Position numbers and translations under genes: made by a program | Part shown: piece after piece, positions 24,591-36,114 of the stretch | Layout of the letters: each line of letters opens with the position of its first letter | Position numbering within the stretch: the stretch's first letter is position 1 | Notes under the pieces: model-generated | Databases searched by the model: none | Told to the model about the DNA's origin: nothing | The model's input: only the letters and a program-made list of their open reading frames with translations | NCBI GenBank assembly: GCA_003508835.1 | Contig: PUFA01000006.1 | Span: 2,790,001 to 2,854,000, forward strand | Direction of reading: 5' to 3' | DNA: 64,000 nucleotides | From: Eonycteris spelaea | Taxonomy: Eukaryota > Chordata > Mammalia > Chiroptera > Pteropodidae

Positions 24591-26390
24591 TATTGTTATT
24601 ATTTTTTATTTATTGAGTAAATATAATTATATAGGTTTCAAGTGTAGAAATCAATTATATATCATATGTATATTGCATTGTATGTTCAATCATTATCTTT
24701 GCCCACTTCCAGCAAACAGGCTCTACGTGGGAAGGTTAAAGAATGCAAACTTCCCTATCTGCACACAAGTTGAGCTTCTTGAGATTTGGCATGAAATACC
24801 ATAATGTCATAGTCTAGGAGGTATGGCTACTGGACAAGACATGATCAGAATCTTCCTAGGAGAAAGGGCTAATGTGCCAGCCACAAACTATTTCTCATGT
24901 TAAGTTTTCCTTCATCCGCTCCCATCACTTCGATGTAAAAAGTGATTGCGCTGTGGGATTGCATTGGAAGCAGAGGAAATTAAGTGAAGGAGACTTGGAA
25001 ATTATTATCATTCTGGAGCTTAGTACATCTTTATAACAGCCTCCCTTTGAGTCAAATTTGATTTCCATGAGATGGGAGACATCATTTAGTTATAATAAAA
25101 AAAAGGCTTCTAAGACTGTCTATTAAGCATTCTCTGTCTTAATTTACAATATCTCAGGCCTCTAGAGAACATAGGCAGTGGGTCCTGATCATAGTAAGCC
25201 CTGTCATTGTTGAAGACGTCTTCCAGAATAACCATCACTGTCCTTTCATGGAGATCCTTAAACTCAGGAAATTCTATTATTCTCTTCTCTGTTTCTAGAG
25301 CCTAGAACATGGCTTGACACAGAGGAACCATTAACAAATATTAATTAAATAAATAGATGAAAAAAAGAGAGAGGTCTACAAAGGAAGAAAGAATGGGAGA
25401 GGATAGAGCTATGAAGTAGCAAGGAAAGAACCCTGACGAAAGAGGGAACGGGGATGGAGGGATCCTGGGGTATAGACACAGGTAAGACCCAGATGACCTG
25501 GCCACTTCTGACCTCTAGCCTCCACAGATGCCTGGATCCTGTGCATGGTCTCAAGCCCAGCAATCATCTCACACCTTAGGTATCTGCAGAAAGATGTTGG
25601 AGAGGCTGTCACTTGTTCTTATGGGAAAGAGACTGAACAGGAAGCCCATGAGCAACTGAGTTCAGGCAGCTGGTATTCCGGCAACCTAGTCTCCAGAAAC
25701 CCTACGTTTCTCAGGGGTTGGAGGCAGAAGCGTCTGCCTTTTTTCCATTGTTCAGTGTCTGCACTCGGCCAGGCCAACCCTGGCTCTGAAGGCCTTGCCT
25801 CTCAGGTCCTGAAGCCCAGAGAGAGGGAGCCTTGGCAATGCCAAGCTCCTCCCAGTGGGCCAAGCTGCTGATGCCTTATGGTCCTGTCCCTCATCAGACT
25901 ATCCTAGGAGAGCTGGGGAAGGGCCATCCCTCTGCCTCCTGACACCATCCCGGTGGGAATGCCAAGATGGAATTCCCTGAATGTTGTCAACGAGAACCTA
26001 CAAGGAAGTGGCCTTTAGGGACAGAGCAGGCAAAGTAACACACTTGTCTATTTCCTATTCCAGCCTTCTGTGGAATATAACCAGTCCAGAGGAGAGTGGT
26101 TTGGCACCTGTCAACGGGTAGAAGTGTCGAGAACTGAAGGTGTCATTCTGATTCTCCTTTCCCTGCAAATCCCCTGTACCCTGACTTGTCAATTTCAGTC
26201 ACACCTCTATCCTTACTAAACTACCTTGGGCAAGTCAAAATCCTCCTCTATTCCCCACCAGTACAATACCTGGACAGTTGCTCAGCCTCTCTGATGATAA
26301 CTAAGAATTAACCATGGAGCATCTACCCTATATGAAGTCTTGGACCAGGCCATGGGAAATAGCATTTGGAAGGAACGTAGAATCAGCATT
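24591..26390. other. Unit B, mostly unassigned DNA
   Basis: Homologous to 8756-10490, including an L2/MIR-type 3' end at about 25270-25365. No gene. Open frames at 25345-25871 are disrupted in unit A. Confidence 0.45.
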
Positions 26391-26645
26391 GTTTTTCATG
26401 CAAGGAAGTTGAGGGCCAATGTAGTGAGGACTTGGCCAAGTGCAGAGCCAGAATTTGAAGTAGGATTTAGTAAGGTTTAGTTTTAATTCTTTTAAACGTG
26501 CTGTTATTCTGCCTCAGTTTTCTCCTCTATAAAATGATAATGATAATCTCTTAATAGCCCCAACCTTCTGGGGGTGCTGGGAGTGTTAAATGAGATAATA
26601 TGTTGAAATCCCTGGCACAAGTCCTGGCTAAGCCTTCTATGACTG
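26391..26645. repeat. Opposed pair of MIR fragments, unit B
   Basis: A reversed piece at 26395-26465 and a forward piece at 26505-26640. About 14 bp present in A near 10546-10559 are missing here and in C. Confidence 0.7.
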
Positions 26646-26839
26646 CGAGTACCAGTTCCTGCCTTTTGTTTGGCCTGGGTTCCCCATCTATTCAGAAAGA
26701 GAAGGTTGGGCTCTAAGGTCCCTACTAGTCAGCCACAGGTCACCAGGCTCAATTGTTGGCATTTCAGAAATATCAACGTTGTGAGGTAGTTGTTAAACAA
26801 GACCATTATTTAAGTTAAGTTAATAAAATTAAATAAATT

Positions 26840-26960
26840 ATACTACAAAAAAGATCAATGAACCCTGAAGGCATTATAGTAAGTGAAATAAGCCAGATAG
26901 AAAGACAAATACCATGATCTCACTTACATGTGAAATCTAAATACATTGTCTCATTATGCC
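26840..26960 (+). repeat. L1 3'-end scrap, unit B
   Basis: 'agtaagtgaaataagccagatagaaa' followed by 'catgatctcacttacatgtgaaatc'. Confidence 0.75.
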
Positions 26961-27139
26961 TCATATCACACGCCTGCTCATCAAGGTCCAAGCAGCATAA
27001 TATCGTGAATGTGATGGATCAGTATGATGCCTTGTGGAGGTGAAAGGAAATCAAGATCCCTGAAGACTAAATTCTGACATAGGCTTGGAGTAGAGATATA
27101 CCCCTGACGGAGACTAGGGAATAATGTATTACTGGCCTT

Positions 27140-27810
27140 GACAGGGGAACATAAACTGTTTTTCTAGGGGTCTTTACTAAGAGGTTTAAGAAAAAGTATT
27201 TGCCAAAATGGCTACGTACCAGTTGCCAGAGAATGTGTCCATTTGCTCAAGCATTAAAACCACATCTGGAAATGCAGTTGCAAGTGGAGCCACCACCTTG
27301 TTAAGCAGCTTACAATAATCTGTGTCATCAAATCCATAACTGTCTTCTGCATGGCATAATATAGGTGAGTTAAATGGAGATGTAAAACCATCACCCTGCA
27401 TCCTTCCGTGGCACTATCTGCAAATCCCTCCAAGAAAGATGGATACACTGCTTTTTGGTTTAGTACTTTTATAATTAGAGGTAGTTCTAATGGCATCTGC
27501 TTGACCTTTCCTACCATGGATAGCCCTCACTTCACAGGTCAGGGGTCCAATGTGGGGATTCTTTCAGTTCCTGAATGTATCTATTGCAATTATGCATTCC
27601 AGAACTAGGGAAATCACCCAGGAGGGGCACAAAGAAGTACTTGCACCAACTGTGAGCCAGATCTGAGCTAAAACCCCATTGATCGACTGACCTCCACAAG
27701 CCCGCATTCTAACTGGTAGACCAAGTGACGTTTTGGGTGTTCGGGAATTAGTGTCAGTTCAAAGCCAGTGTCCAGTGATGCCTGAAAAGTCTGGTTGTGC
27801 CCTTTTCCTT
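27140..27810 (-). pseudogene. Old ERV protease-RT fragment (ERVL-like), unit B
   Basis: Minus-strand RT motifs at 27186-27517 (PFNSPI, YCKLLNK, LEQMDTFSGNWYVAI) and a degraded protease upstream, with several frameshifts. The 27093-27233 stretch is deleted in unit C. Confidence 0.75.
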
Positions 27811-28240
27811 AGGGCACAGTCATTCTGGTAGAATCCCCACCCCACTTCCTCCTTGCTGACAAAATCCTAATTCTGTTCAAGTTCACTCTCAGCACAGCAT
27901 GTGCTCAGGAAAGTGACCTCCTCTTTCACCCCCGTGTGAATCCTGATTGGTCAAAGGCTAGTGGTGGTGTTCTTCTTGCCACCCGTTGGTTTTGACAGCT
28001 ACATGACCTGATTTTGAACAAGCAGACTTGTGGGAAGGCTGCTGGCATCCTCAGGGAAAGGATTCCCTTACTTATAAAAAGAGACATGCGAGATGAAAAA
28101 AACGGCTTAGAAGAGAGAGGCTCTTTTCATCCCTCTGTCGACCAAATCAAGGAGCAACAGTTAGGAAAAATAACCTGGGATCTAGATGAACAAGCCATAT
28201 AACTAGGGGGAAACCTAAGAAATCACCCTGCAACTGCACA
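27811..28240. other. Unit B, unassigned DNA
   Basis: Homologous to 11901-12335. No gene; repeat identity unresolved. Confidence 0.4.
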
Positions 28241-28244
28241 AGGT

Positions 28245-28910
28245 AGGATGGGGCGAGACAACGAGCTGCCCAGTCAGCCGCAGACACCTCTTAAAGGGGC
28301 TGTGCCCACGAGCAGTCTTTCATGGTGAAGGACCTGCTTGCTCTGAGCACCAGTGCTGATTTGGCTGCACACAGGGGGCACCAGGGACTTATGGGAAGAC
28401 ATTGTCAGAGTTAGGGCCAATGTGAGACTCTCTCTCTGTATAGAAGTGCTGGCGGTATCCATTGTTCCTCTGTTGAGCCCTCCCTCTCCCAGTGCACAGA
28501 CACGGAGCGCCATAGCAGAGACATCAGCAAACTGAATAACAGAGGTTGCTCTGCCCAGAGGATCCCTGAAACTCTGTCTCCACAACTCATGACCCTACCC
28601 AAGCCACATCCAGGTATATCCTCAGCTCGTCAGATACTCCTTGCTGAGCAGTTCCTAGACTCGCACTGGAGGCAGTTGGCCTTGGTTTCTGGTGTGGCCT
28701 TTTGAGGCAACTATAAACACACCATCTAAGGATGCTTGCTGAATCTTAACAGGTGGCCCTACAGAGCCACAGGCTGGACTTAAGTTTTGCCTGTAGTTGA
28801 ACCCCTCTCAGGACTGTGCCACTGGACACCTACCTCACAAATCTACACTAATAAAACCGAGACACTTAGGAGTTTTGCTTAGTAACAGAAACAGACACAG
28901 AAAAGCAGCC
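28245..28910 (+). repeat. Probable L1 5'UTR, unit B
   Basis: It leads directly into L1 ORF1 at 28914. Evidence is positional, as in unit A. Confidence 0.6.
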
Positions 28911-29599
28911 AAAATGGGACACAAAAAGCAGAAACCATCTGAGAGAACAATACAGAGATCCAGAAATAATGGAATCAGGTAATCTAACAGATGCAGAGTT
29001 CAAAACACTGGTTGTAAAGATGCTCAATGAACTTTTGGGAAATGCAGATGAATTCAGTGAGAACTTCAACAAAGAGATAAAAATTATAAAACTGGAAATG
29101 GAAATTATAAAGGGAACCAGTCTGAAATGAAGAACACATTATCTGAGATAAAAGTACATTACATGGGATAAACAAAAGAGAAACAAAGTGAAGAAAGAGG
29201 ATCAAGTGACCTATATAGAGGTTGCAAAGGCAATTACTGATCAGACTGGCCAGAAAAAAGAAGCCAAGTATAAAAATTATTTAAGAAGCCTATGGGACAC
29301 TATTAAAGGTCAAAGTACTCTCATCTCATCGGTGTACCTGAAGGAAACTAAGATGTCGAACAGATCTTTGAAGAAGTAATATTGGAAAACTTCCCTAACC
29401 TGATGAAGGAAATAGACATACAACCCCAGGAAGCTCAGAGAATTCGAAAAACTAGGAATCCAAAGAGGCCCACACCAAGGCACAAAATAATTAAAATGTC
29501 AAAATTTAAATACAAGAGAGGTCTTAAAAGCAGCAAGGAAATAGCCAAAGTTACCTACAAGGGAGCACCCATAAGACTGACAGTTGATTTCTCAAAAGT
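28911..29599 (+). pseudogene. L1 ORF1p, N-terminal and middle part, unit B (broken)
   Basis: This is the retrotransposon's RNA-binding protein. A possible start lies near 28914. The LTDAEFKTL and FSENFNKEIKIIKLEMEIIK segments are readable at 28980-29115. The ENFPNLMKEIDIQP, NPKRPTPRHKIIKMSKFKYK and TYKGAPIRLTVDFSK segments are readable at 29382-29599. The frame changes at least twice between them. An L1 3' end interrupts it at 29600. Confidence 0.82.
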
Positions 29600-29920
29600 A
29601 ACTGTGCAAATGGAATATCACTCAGCCATAGAAGAGATGAAATACTGCCAAATGCAACCTTGATGAACTTTGAGATAATCATGCTAAGTGAAATAAGCAG
29701 ACAGAAAAAAGTTGAAAACCACATGCTATTACTTATATGTGGGATAAAACCTAAAAGCACAAATAAACAGGACTACCAAACAGAGACTCATGGACATAGA
29801 CAATAGACTTGTGGTGCCAGAGGGTAAAGACCAGAAAGGAGATAGATGGGGGAAATAGTTTTAAATGTTTTTCAATTAAAATATATAAAATAAATTGAAA
29901 TTTTAAAAAAGAAACTATTC
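29600..29920 (+). mobile_element. Nested L1 3'-end insertion, unit B
   Basis: Same insertion point as in unit A (after the DFS codons), with an A-rich tail at 29870-29915. It predates the duplication. Confidence 0.8.
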
Positions 29921-30330
29921 TTCAGTGCAGAAGGGTTTGGCACAAAATATTCAACATGATCTACAACCAAGACTACCTCATCTAGCCAAACTATCATTTA
30001 GAGTTGATGGACAGATAAAGAACTTCCCAGACAGAAATAAGCTAAAGCAATTATTCACCACCAGCCAGTATTACAGGAAATCTTGGAAGGACTTCTTTAA
30101 GAAGAAAATACATGCACCAAAAACAGGAATAAAGAATGGTAACAACTACATTCTTATCAATAAGTACCTCAAACGGAAAAGAATTAAGTGCTCCAACTAA
30201 AAGATAGAGTGGATGAATGGATAAGAAAACAAGACTCCTACATGCTGCCTACAAGAGACTCACTTCAGATTAAAAGACACACACAGACTCAAAGGAAGAG
30301 GATGGAAAAAGATATTGCCTTGATGGACCT
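29921..30330 (+). pseudogene. L1 ORF1p C-terminal part and start of ORF2, unit B
   Basis: Open over 29925-30200, with LQPRLPHLAKLSFRVDGQI and FPDRNKLKQL segments of the ORF1p C-terminal domain. The ORF2 endonuclease scrap follows to about 30310. Confidence 0.8.
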
Positions 30331-30716
30331 AGGAGGTATTTAAGTCAGAGAAAGGTAAATACTATATGATGTCATTTATATGCGGAATCTAAGGAATAAA
30401 AAGAACAAGCTAATAAATAAAGAGACTCACAAGTATAGTGGACAATTTGGTGATGGACAGAGGGAAGGGGAGTTTGGGGGACTGGGAGAATGGGATGAAG
30501 GGTTAAAGAAGTACAAATTTTAGAGCTGATGGATGGCCATGGGGATGGGGAGCATGGCATAGGGATTGTAGTTAGCATTAATCTGTTTGCTAGGTAGAGG
30601 ATCAGGGGAGGGAGAGAGCAATTAGGGGGATCATTTTATAACTATATAGATGTCTAACCAATGTACTCTATATTTGAGCTTGATTAAGTTAATACATTTT
30701 TTACAAAGGAGGCACG
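30331..30716 (+). repeat. Second L1 3'-end fragment, unit B
   Basis: 3'UTR-type sequence, G-rich near 30465-30630, joined directly to the ORF2 scrap. Confidence 0.75.
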
Positions 30717-31009
30717 TGAGAAAAGAAATGCCCTCTTTCTGCTGGCCGATGTCATGTTGGCACGTGGTGTCCAGAAAACTGCTTCAACCATCATGTGACC
30801 ACAGAATCACTGTGATCACCAACATTCTGAGATTGGGAGCTTTGAAGCTGAAGAACAACCAAGGGTTTTGACAATACTGTGGCATCTCTGAATTGGTGGA
30901 TCAGAACCATCCCACTTCTGGACTTTCCTTATGCCTACTCAACATCTCCACTTAGGTATACTCATCTTAAACTTACTGTGTACAAAACCTCGCTCCTGAG
31001 CTCTCCCCC

Positions 31010-31485
31010 AAACCTGCTTCTTGAACTCTGTCCTATGTCAATTAACTCCATCCTTTAGTTGATCAGATCGGAAACCCCGGAGTCTCCTCTGGAATTTTTT
31101 CTTTCTCTCATCTCACATACAAATATTCAGCAAACCTATGAGCTCTGCCTTTGAAATACCACCAGAGTCACTGCTCGCAACCTCTATCACTACCACCTGG
31201 TTAAACAACATCGACTCTCCATCTGTCACTTGGATCACTGCAGAGGCCACTGAACCAGGCTCCCTGCTTCCACCTTCCGCCTGGACACCCTATTCTCACA
31301 TGTGACAGCCAGAGTCTCTGCACCTTGGACATCTCCCAATACAGTTTGTATCACAGTGTACTGATATGTTTTGACTGTTTCTCCTCAGTAGACCATGAGC
31401 CCTCTGGAGGGCACAGACAATGTGTCATTTTACCTGCATATAATGTGATAGGGTAATGTCAGTAAATGTTTGTTGAGTTGAATTA
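31010..31485 (+). repeat. L2 LINE fragment, unit B
   Basis: It carries the complete L2 order through 'ccctctggagggcacagaca' to 'gtcagtaaatgtttgttgag'. Confidence 0.65.
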
Positions 31486-33064
31486 AACATATAAGAAGGG
31501 ATGGAAGGATGAAAAATTAATGGAAATGTTTGGAACGCCATACCAGTATCTACAGCATGTTCCACTAATCTCCTCATCCAGTGCTCATGGCAGATGTCTC
31601 TACTGAGCCTTGGTGTGTCTCAGAATCTGTCACCACCTAATGTTCTACACAGTGTTTGAAAAACAAGCTGACTCTGTTTGATGTCTCTGAGTGCTACTAA
31701 TGACTCCAGTGATGGTGGTTTCAAATCAGACATTCTACTTCAGACAGCTCATAATAGTATCCAAGGAGCTATCTCCTCCATCTATATTTGGGACTGATTC
31801 TGACCATAATTACGAAGGACGTGCTATATGACCTGCCCGATCCAAGAAACAGAGGAAGGTGGCTGAGTGGTGGTGGTCCCTGATCACTCTGCATCTAATT
31901 ATGAAATATATATATGTTTGTAAGACAAACAGAACAGATCGGCCATCTGAGTTACACTGGGGTAAATTTCAAGCATAGTGATTTGTCTCTTTTTCTTTCT
32001 TCCTCTTTATTTGTCTTTTGGCTGTGCGCCTCAGTTACAGGGGGAGAAAATTGGAAGAAAGTGAAAAGTGTTGCTATGGAACTGAGGCAGTTGGCTCCTC
32101 TGTAGCCCACTGAGATATGGAAAAGACACTGGTCAGAGAGATAAAAGTAGGGATGATAAGTAATAAGTCGAGGAAAGGGGTTGACTGAAGGTTTCAGGGC
32201 AATCGTTGAACTGGATAAAGACACTGAAATTGGGTAGAGCTGTGATGCTCTCGTCGTGTAAGGGGAGGGAAGTACTGCCTTCAAACAGGAATCTGATGTC
32301 CTGGCGTTCCTCTCTGGCACAGCCCTAGGCCATGCCCTGGGATGGCTGCAAAGGAGGGTCATGGTGAGCTCAGAGCCCCACATTCATCTCTCCCTGGCCC
32401 TTCTATCCTTCTTTCCTCTGAACTCTCCTCTTTTACACAATTCTAGCCACATTCTAGTCACCAAGTGTGTAGCAGGGACTGGAGTGGGATGCCTATTGAG
32501 AGACTAGTGCAATAGTCCAGGCATCAGTCCAGATGAACTGGAAGAAGAAGAGCATAGAGAGACGGCCAAGTCTTCACTGTTCCAGATATTGTGAACCAGA
32601 TGCCCTCCTGCCCACCAGTAACACTGGTCACAATGCATCAGACGTTTTGTCTGAACCACAAACAGGTCAGCAAGTTTACTACCACGTGTCTTGTCTGTCC
32701 ATTTTCTCTCCAGCTTCTAATACAGGACCTGATAGGCAAAATGTCCACAAATTCTTTTTCTCATGGAATCAGGCAGGTGGCTGGCAGTGGTGGATCTCAG
32801 ACTTCCAATTAATGAGAGGTCACCAGACTGAGATTCCAAGGTCATTGTGCCTTTGGGCCGCAAGAGGCCCAGGCTGGAAGATGCAGGGAACCTCATTGTT
32901 CCTGCAGTGCCCTCCAGTGTCTTCTTCTAAGAAAGTTTAGCATCACGCTCACTTTAAAGAAAGTATTTAAGGGAATTATGTTGTTTATTAGACTGCAATA
33001 GATTGAAAGTTGCATTTGGAACCAGGAGGTATAAATGGTATCTGATAAAGTCCAGACTTTTCAG
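31486..33064. other. Unit B/C boundary region, non-coding
   Basis: No gene seen. It runs through the arbitrary unit boundary at 32269 up to the left target repeat of the first provirus. Confidence 0.5.
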
Positions 33065-33070
33065 CTAATC
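33065..33070. repeat. Target-site duplication, left, copy 1
   Basis: CTAATC directly abuts the LTR. The single copy at 17154-17159 confirms it. Confidence 0.95.
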
Positions 33071-33508
33071 TGCCGGAGCGCAGCCGGTTGAAGTCGAACA
33101 GCACCTAAAAGAGGGGGGTGAAGCCTAAGGAAAAAAGAAGAAGACAGGAAAGCGCTTCGGAGGGCATACAGTCAATGCTGCAGCCTCGAGTTTATTTAGC
33201 TCAGCCTTTATATATGTTTTAGGATACAATCGCAAAGCACAAGTATATCATTTCAATGCTAACATTCACACAAGATCATGTAACATTCTTGTTATCTGGG
33301 ATGTAACACATTCCATTATCTTAAAAGGATTTCTTTAGGAGGCAAAACTCCCCTCCAGGGTCAGTACTAATTAAATTAACCATTTGCTTCCTTTAACTAT
33401 TGATAACATAGTCTCAGCAGCTGCTTTAGGGCTCCAAGCAGTCTCAGCAACTGTTTTATGGCTCCCAAACTATGTGACACCTTCAGTGCCTTGCAATGGC
33501 TCCCGACA
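33071..33508 (-). repeat. 3' LTR, copy 1 (438 bp)
   Basis: It matches 37395-37829 along its whole length. On the minus strand it carries a TATATAAAGG box (33206-33215) and an AATAAA signal (33191-33196) only about 10 nt further on. Private substitutions appear near its 3' terminus (33080-33088). Confidence 0.96.
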
Positions 33509-33522
33509 TCTCCCCCTTTTTT
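33509..33522 (-). promoter_or_regulatory. Polypurine tract, copy 1
   Basis: The minus strand reads AAAAAAGGGGGAGA immediately before the LTR. This is the primer site for plus-strand DNA synthesis in retroviruses. Confidence 0.93.
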
Positions 33523-33687
33523 ATTTTTAAAATGCCAAAGCTTTCCCAGCTATGGCGCAGATAGACTGTGCCTGTCTTAGGTGACCCTCCACGGTCTGGG
33601 CCTTACCCGTCATTGGCACATGAAAGTCTTGCAATCATGCCCTGTCTTAGGTTGGTCCCAGCCCTGAAGGATTCTTACCGTCTCTGA

Positions 33688-34275
33688 CTACCAGCCTCTG
33701 CAAATGGGAGATGTAAATATAGGCTCAAGCCTGAGCCTGGAGCCTGAGACCATGCATCTCTGCCCGAATCTTAGCAGGGAATTGAAGAAGTATTTCATCA
33801 AAGGAGGAAGCAGACATAGGCCTATAGTTATACAAAGGCCCAAGGCTAAAACTGAAATAAGCAAATGACCCAAAGGAGACCAAGATGGTAAAAAACTTTT
33901 TAGATGTTGTAAAAATTTTGAGGCCTCTTCAGCTGCATCAAACTGAAGGGGTCCCGCTTCCTGCAGTCCCTGAATTTCTCTATGCAGTCGTATTAAATCT
34001 AAGGACATGTTAGCATCATGCCAGACACCTTGGAGATGAGAGCGCACATCCCATCCATGTTGACTTTCATTATAAATTTTTGAGGTAACACAAATCCACT
34101 GATATGCTGCATGGCATTCCAAATGAGATCTCACTTTTAGACCTTGGATTTCATCTCCTAAATACATAACTAGACTATATAATGCATCAAGCTTCTGTTC
34201 TAACTTGTCATCAATATTTTCCTGGGTCCCTAAAGCCATCGTAACATTTTTAGACAAATTATTAGCATTTTGCAC
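33688..34275 (-). pseudogene. env: env transmembrane (TM) subunit part, copy 1, open 195 codons
   Basis: This is the membrane-anchor and fusion subunit of a betaretrovirus-type envelope. Visible features in order: a heptad-rich helix near residues 1-45, a two-cysteine loop CHAAYQWIC near residue 54, a second helix with potential N-glycosylation sites (NES, NMS), a hydrophobic anchor of about 25 residues (ISVLALGLCITIGLCLLPP) near residue 145, and a short cytoplasmic tail ending at 33688. There is no CX6CC motif, as expected for a betaretrovirus-type rather than gammaretrovirus-type TM. The fusion peptide and cleavage site are not present in frame. The frame is open here but broken in copy 2. 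It is part of a defective element with no evidence of host use. Confidence 0.9.
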
Positions 34276-34399
34276 AGTATGAGACTAACACCTGGAGACC
34301 CTGGTCAGCATACCAAGGCCCAGTAACATAAACATGAATCATCACAAAAAGGTTTGATGAAAAACCATTACAGTAGTTCCTTCCGAACAAAAGAAATAC

Positions 34400-34890
34400 A
34401 GTTAGTTAAATTGCAGTTATAACATGTAACATTAAATCTCCTTCTATGTTGATATTAATTTCACCAACCAACAGCACATGCGGTGGAGCAACACATGCTG
34501 TTACATTCATGTCTGCTATCTGAGGAGTCCATCCCACAGGGTGCAGCTCTCCCATCGCTGCGCCCAACTTCCACACAAGTTTGAGGAAACTCCTCATCAG
34601 TCCACCATAGTCCCACTGTCCAACTGGTGTTCAATCTATAACCTCCAATGTGTCCGTTGGTTCCACCTGACCAATCCAGGATTTGTGTTGTTCTTACTAA
34701 AGCAGATGGGCAATCCTTCTCCCGTTCCAGTATAATTAAATCCTGGTTCATTTACTCCTTGCATCTGCCCCAAAGATGGCTGATCTAACAGCTGTGTGTC
34801 ATTTACTCTCACCACAATTTCTGGGCCTTCCCAAATGGACGGATGCAAAATTGGTGGATCCGGTACATAGGCCAATACAGCTCTCTTCAA
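34400..34890 (-). pseudogene. env: env surface (SU) subunit remnant, copy 1, frameshifted and shortened
   Basis: The first part (34890-34636) holds a PDPP segment and a FNYTGTGEGLPIC segment. The second part (about 34640-34400) lies in another frame, with NTSW, a GWTPQ segment, a VTAC site and a Cys-containing C-terminal stretch. Together they span roughly 150-160 codons, far below the roughly 350-450 of a full SU, so a large internal part is missing. The frame change near 34640 is shared with copy 2 and therefore predates the duplication. An extra C near 34566 breaks copy 1 again. The match to betaretroviral SU is by motif style only. Confidence 0.8.
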
Positions 34891-34904
34891 CCATCAGAAG
34901 ATGG

Positions 34905-35215
34905 CCTATCAGCATCATCATCAGGAGCAGCTTTCTCTGTTCCTGTAGAGATATAAGCAAAACCTCGGCCCCATTTCAGTACCTCAGCAGGCACCCAATC
35001 CCCTGTTAGATCCTTGTAGTATACTGGCTGCTGCAAAGGCTCACCGGCCTGTTTCACCCAATGCCGATGAGCTGCTGTGCTACCTTGTTCATCTTGATTT
35101 AAAAAATTTAAAAAGTATATAATGCTCTATTAAGCCTTTGTCTCGGGGTATACCATATTCCCCCTTTTTGTTTTATAAGCTTATCCTTCTTAGAAATGTT
35201 GCAGGAGACACCCCA
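34905..35215 (-). pseudogene. pol: pol integrase C-terminal part, copy 1
   Basis: The end of the integrase core (KQKGGI, then TPRQRLNRALYTF) is followed, after a one-base frame change near 35113, by the C-terminal DNA-binding domain (VYYKDLTGDWVPAEVLKWGRG). The catalytic DDE residues are absent, so it is inactive. It lies directly upstream of the env remnant, in normal betaretroviral order. Confidence 0.85.
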
Positions 35216-35770
35216 AGGGTGTCTTCTGTGAACTCTGGTTTTTTCCCCTCTAACGCTTGCGCAGAAAACACAAAACAGAAACACAAAACAGACAAGGACA
35301 ATTACTGAGGTGTAGGTGGGCCTAGAGAAATTTGCCACCTACCACTAGACAAGACTAAAGACAATAAACAGACTTTGACAACAGGGCACAGGAGGCGGCG
35401 TCCCGCAGCCTGGCCATGGTCCGGGAGATATGACTGCGTCCAGTCTCTCCACGGACCCCTGGTGACCGGTCAACAGAAACAGGAACAGAAAGGTACCTTT
35501 AAAAGCACTGAAATTGTAATTTAGTCATTACTTTTCTCATTTCCAATACAAAATCAAGTTATCTTCACTGTTGACTCCATGCTAAAATGTCCTAAGTTTT
35601 AGACTAATTAACCAATAAAAGAAAAAGAAAATCATAAAAAGTTTTTAAATTTCAAGTTAGAGAAAGACCCTTTACCACACAATAATGAAACCTGAGCAAT
35701 GCAAGTTTGTGACTACAAGAGTGTCTTTCAAAAATACAGTATTTAAAATTCCTTTTCCACCAGCGGTGTT
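35216..35770 (-). other. Unassigned internal segment of the provirus, copy 1
   Basis: It lies between the integrase and RT parts, where the rest of RNase H and the integrase N-terminal part should be, but I see no recognisable pol motif. A GC-rich patch (35385-35475) sits in otherwise AT-rich sequence, with a short 20-codon frame from 35417. A hydrophobic leader-like frame (35338-35250) runs into the integrase part. It is the same in copy 2. Confidence 0.6.
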
Positions 35771-35774
35771 AGTT

Positions 35775-36110
35775 TCCAAGACTATCCAATGCAGTGGGCC
35801 CTTCTAAAATAGAGAACAAATTAGTTAAAGCACATGTGAGGATCAAGGGAAGGACAGAGCCAATTAATATCTCTCAATAATTTTTGAAAATTATTAACAG
35901 TATTGAGAGCTTCTCGCCTAATTTCTATTTTTTGAGGAGTAATTTTGTTGCAAAATTTTATATCCTAAATATTGAACAGAATCTTGTATATTCTCAGGAG
36001 CTATCTCGAGCCTATATTTTTCCAGAGCAAAATGAAAAAATTTGTTTTAAAAATAATCAAAGACATAATAAAGACTATAAAGCACAATAAATTATCGACT
36101 GTATAAAACA
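35775..36110 (-). pseudogene. pol: pol reverse transcriptase thumb/connection part, copy 1
   Basis: Thumb-type segments are readable in two frames: KYRLEIAPENIQ and VQYLGYKI (about 36022-35960), then an ITPQKIE-type segment, [13 protein letters not shown] (to about 35850), and an ILEGPTALDS connection segment near 35795. A frameshift lies near 35950. The catalytic YxDD region is absent or unrecognisable. Confidence 0.82.
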
Positions 36111-36114
36111 AGAT

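Larger units (their letters stand above)
16369..32268 (+). repeat. Tandem segmental duplication, unit B (15.9 kb, no provirus)
   Basis: Second copy of the unit. The provirus target is intact and empty at 17154-17159. An L1 deletion of about 555 bp has its junction at 22074/22075 and is shared with unit C. The OR copy at 19575-20514 has an intact start. B resembles C more than A over most of its length, but shares an OR frameshift with A near 19955. Confidence 0.95.

Noticed and set aside
35358..35417. Short frame in the GC-rich patch as a possible accessory protein of the provirus
   Set aside because: Only about 20 codons with no motif and no visible splice partner; kept as a finding about the segment, not as a gene.
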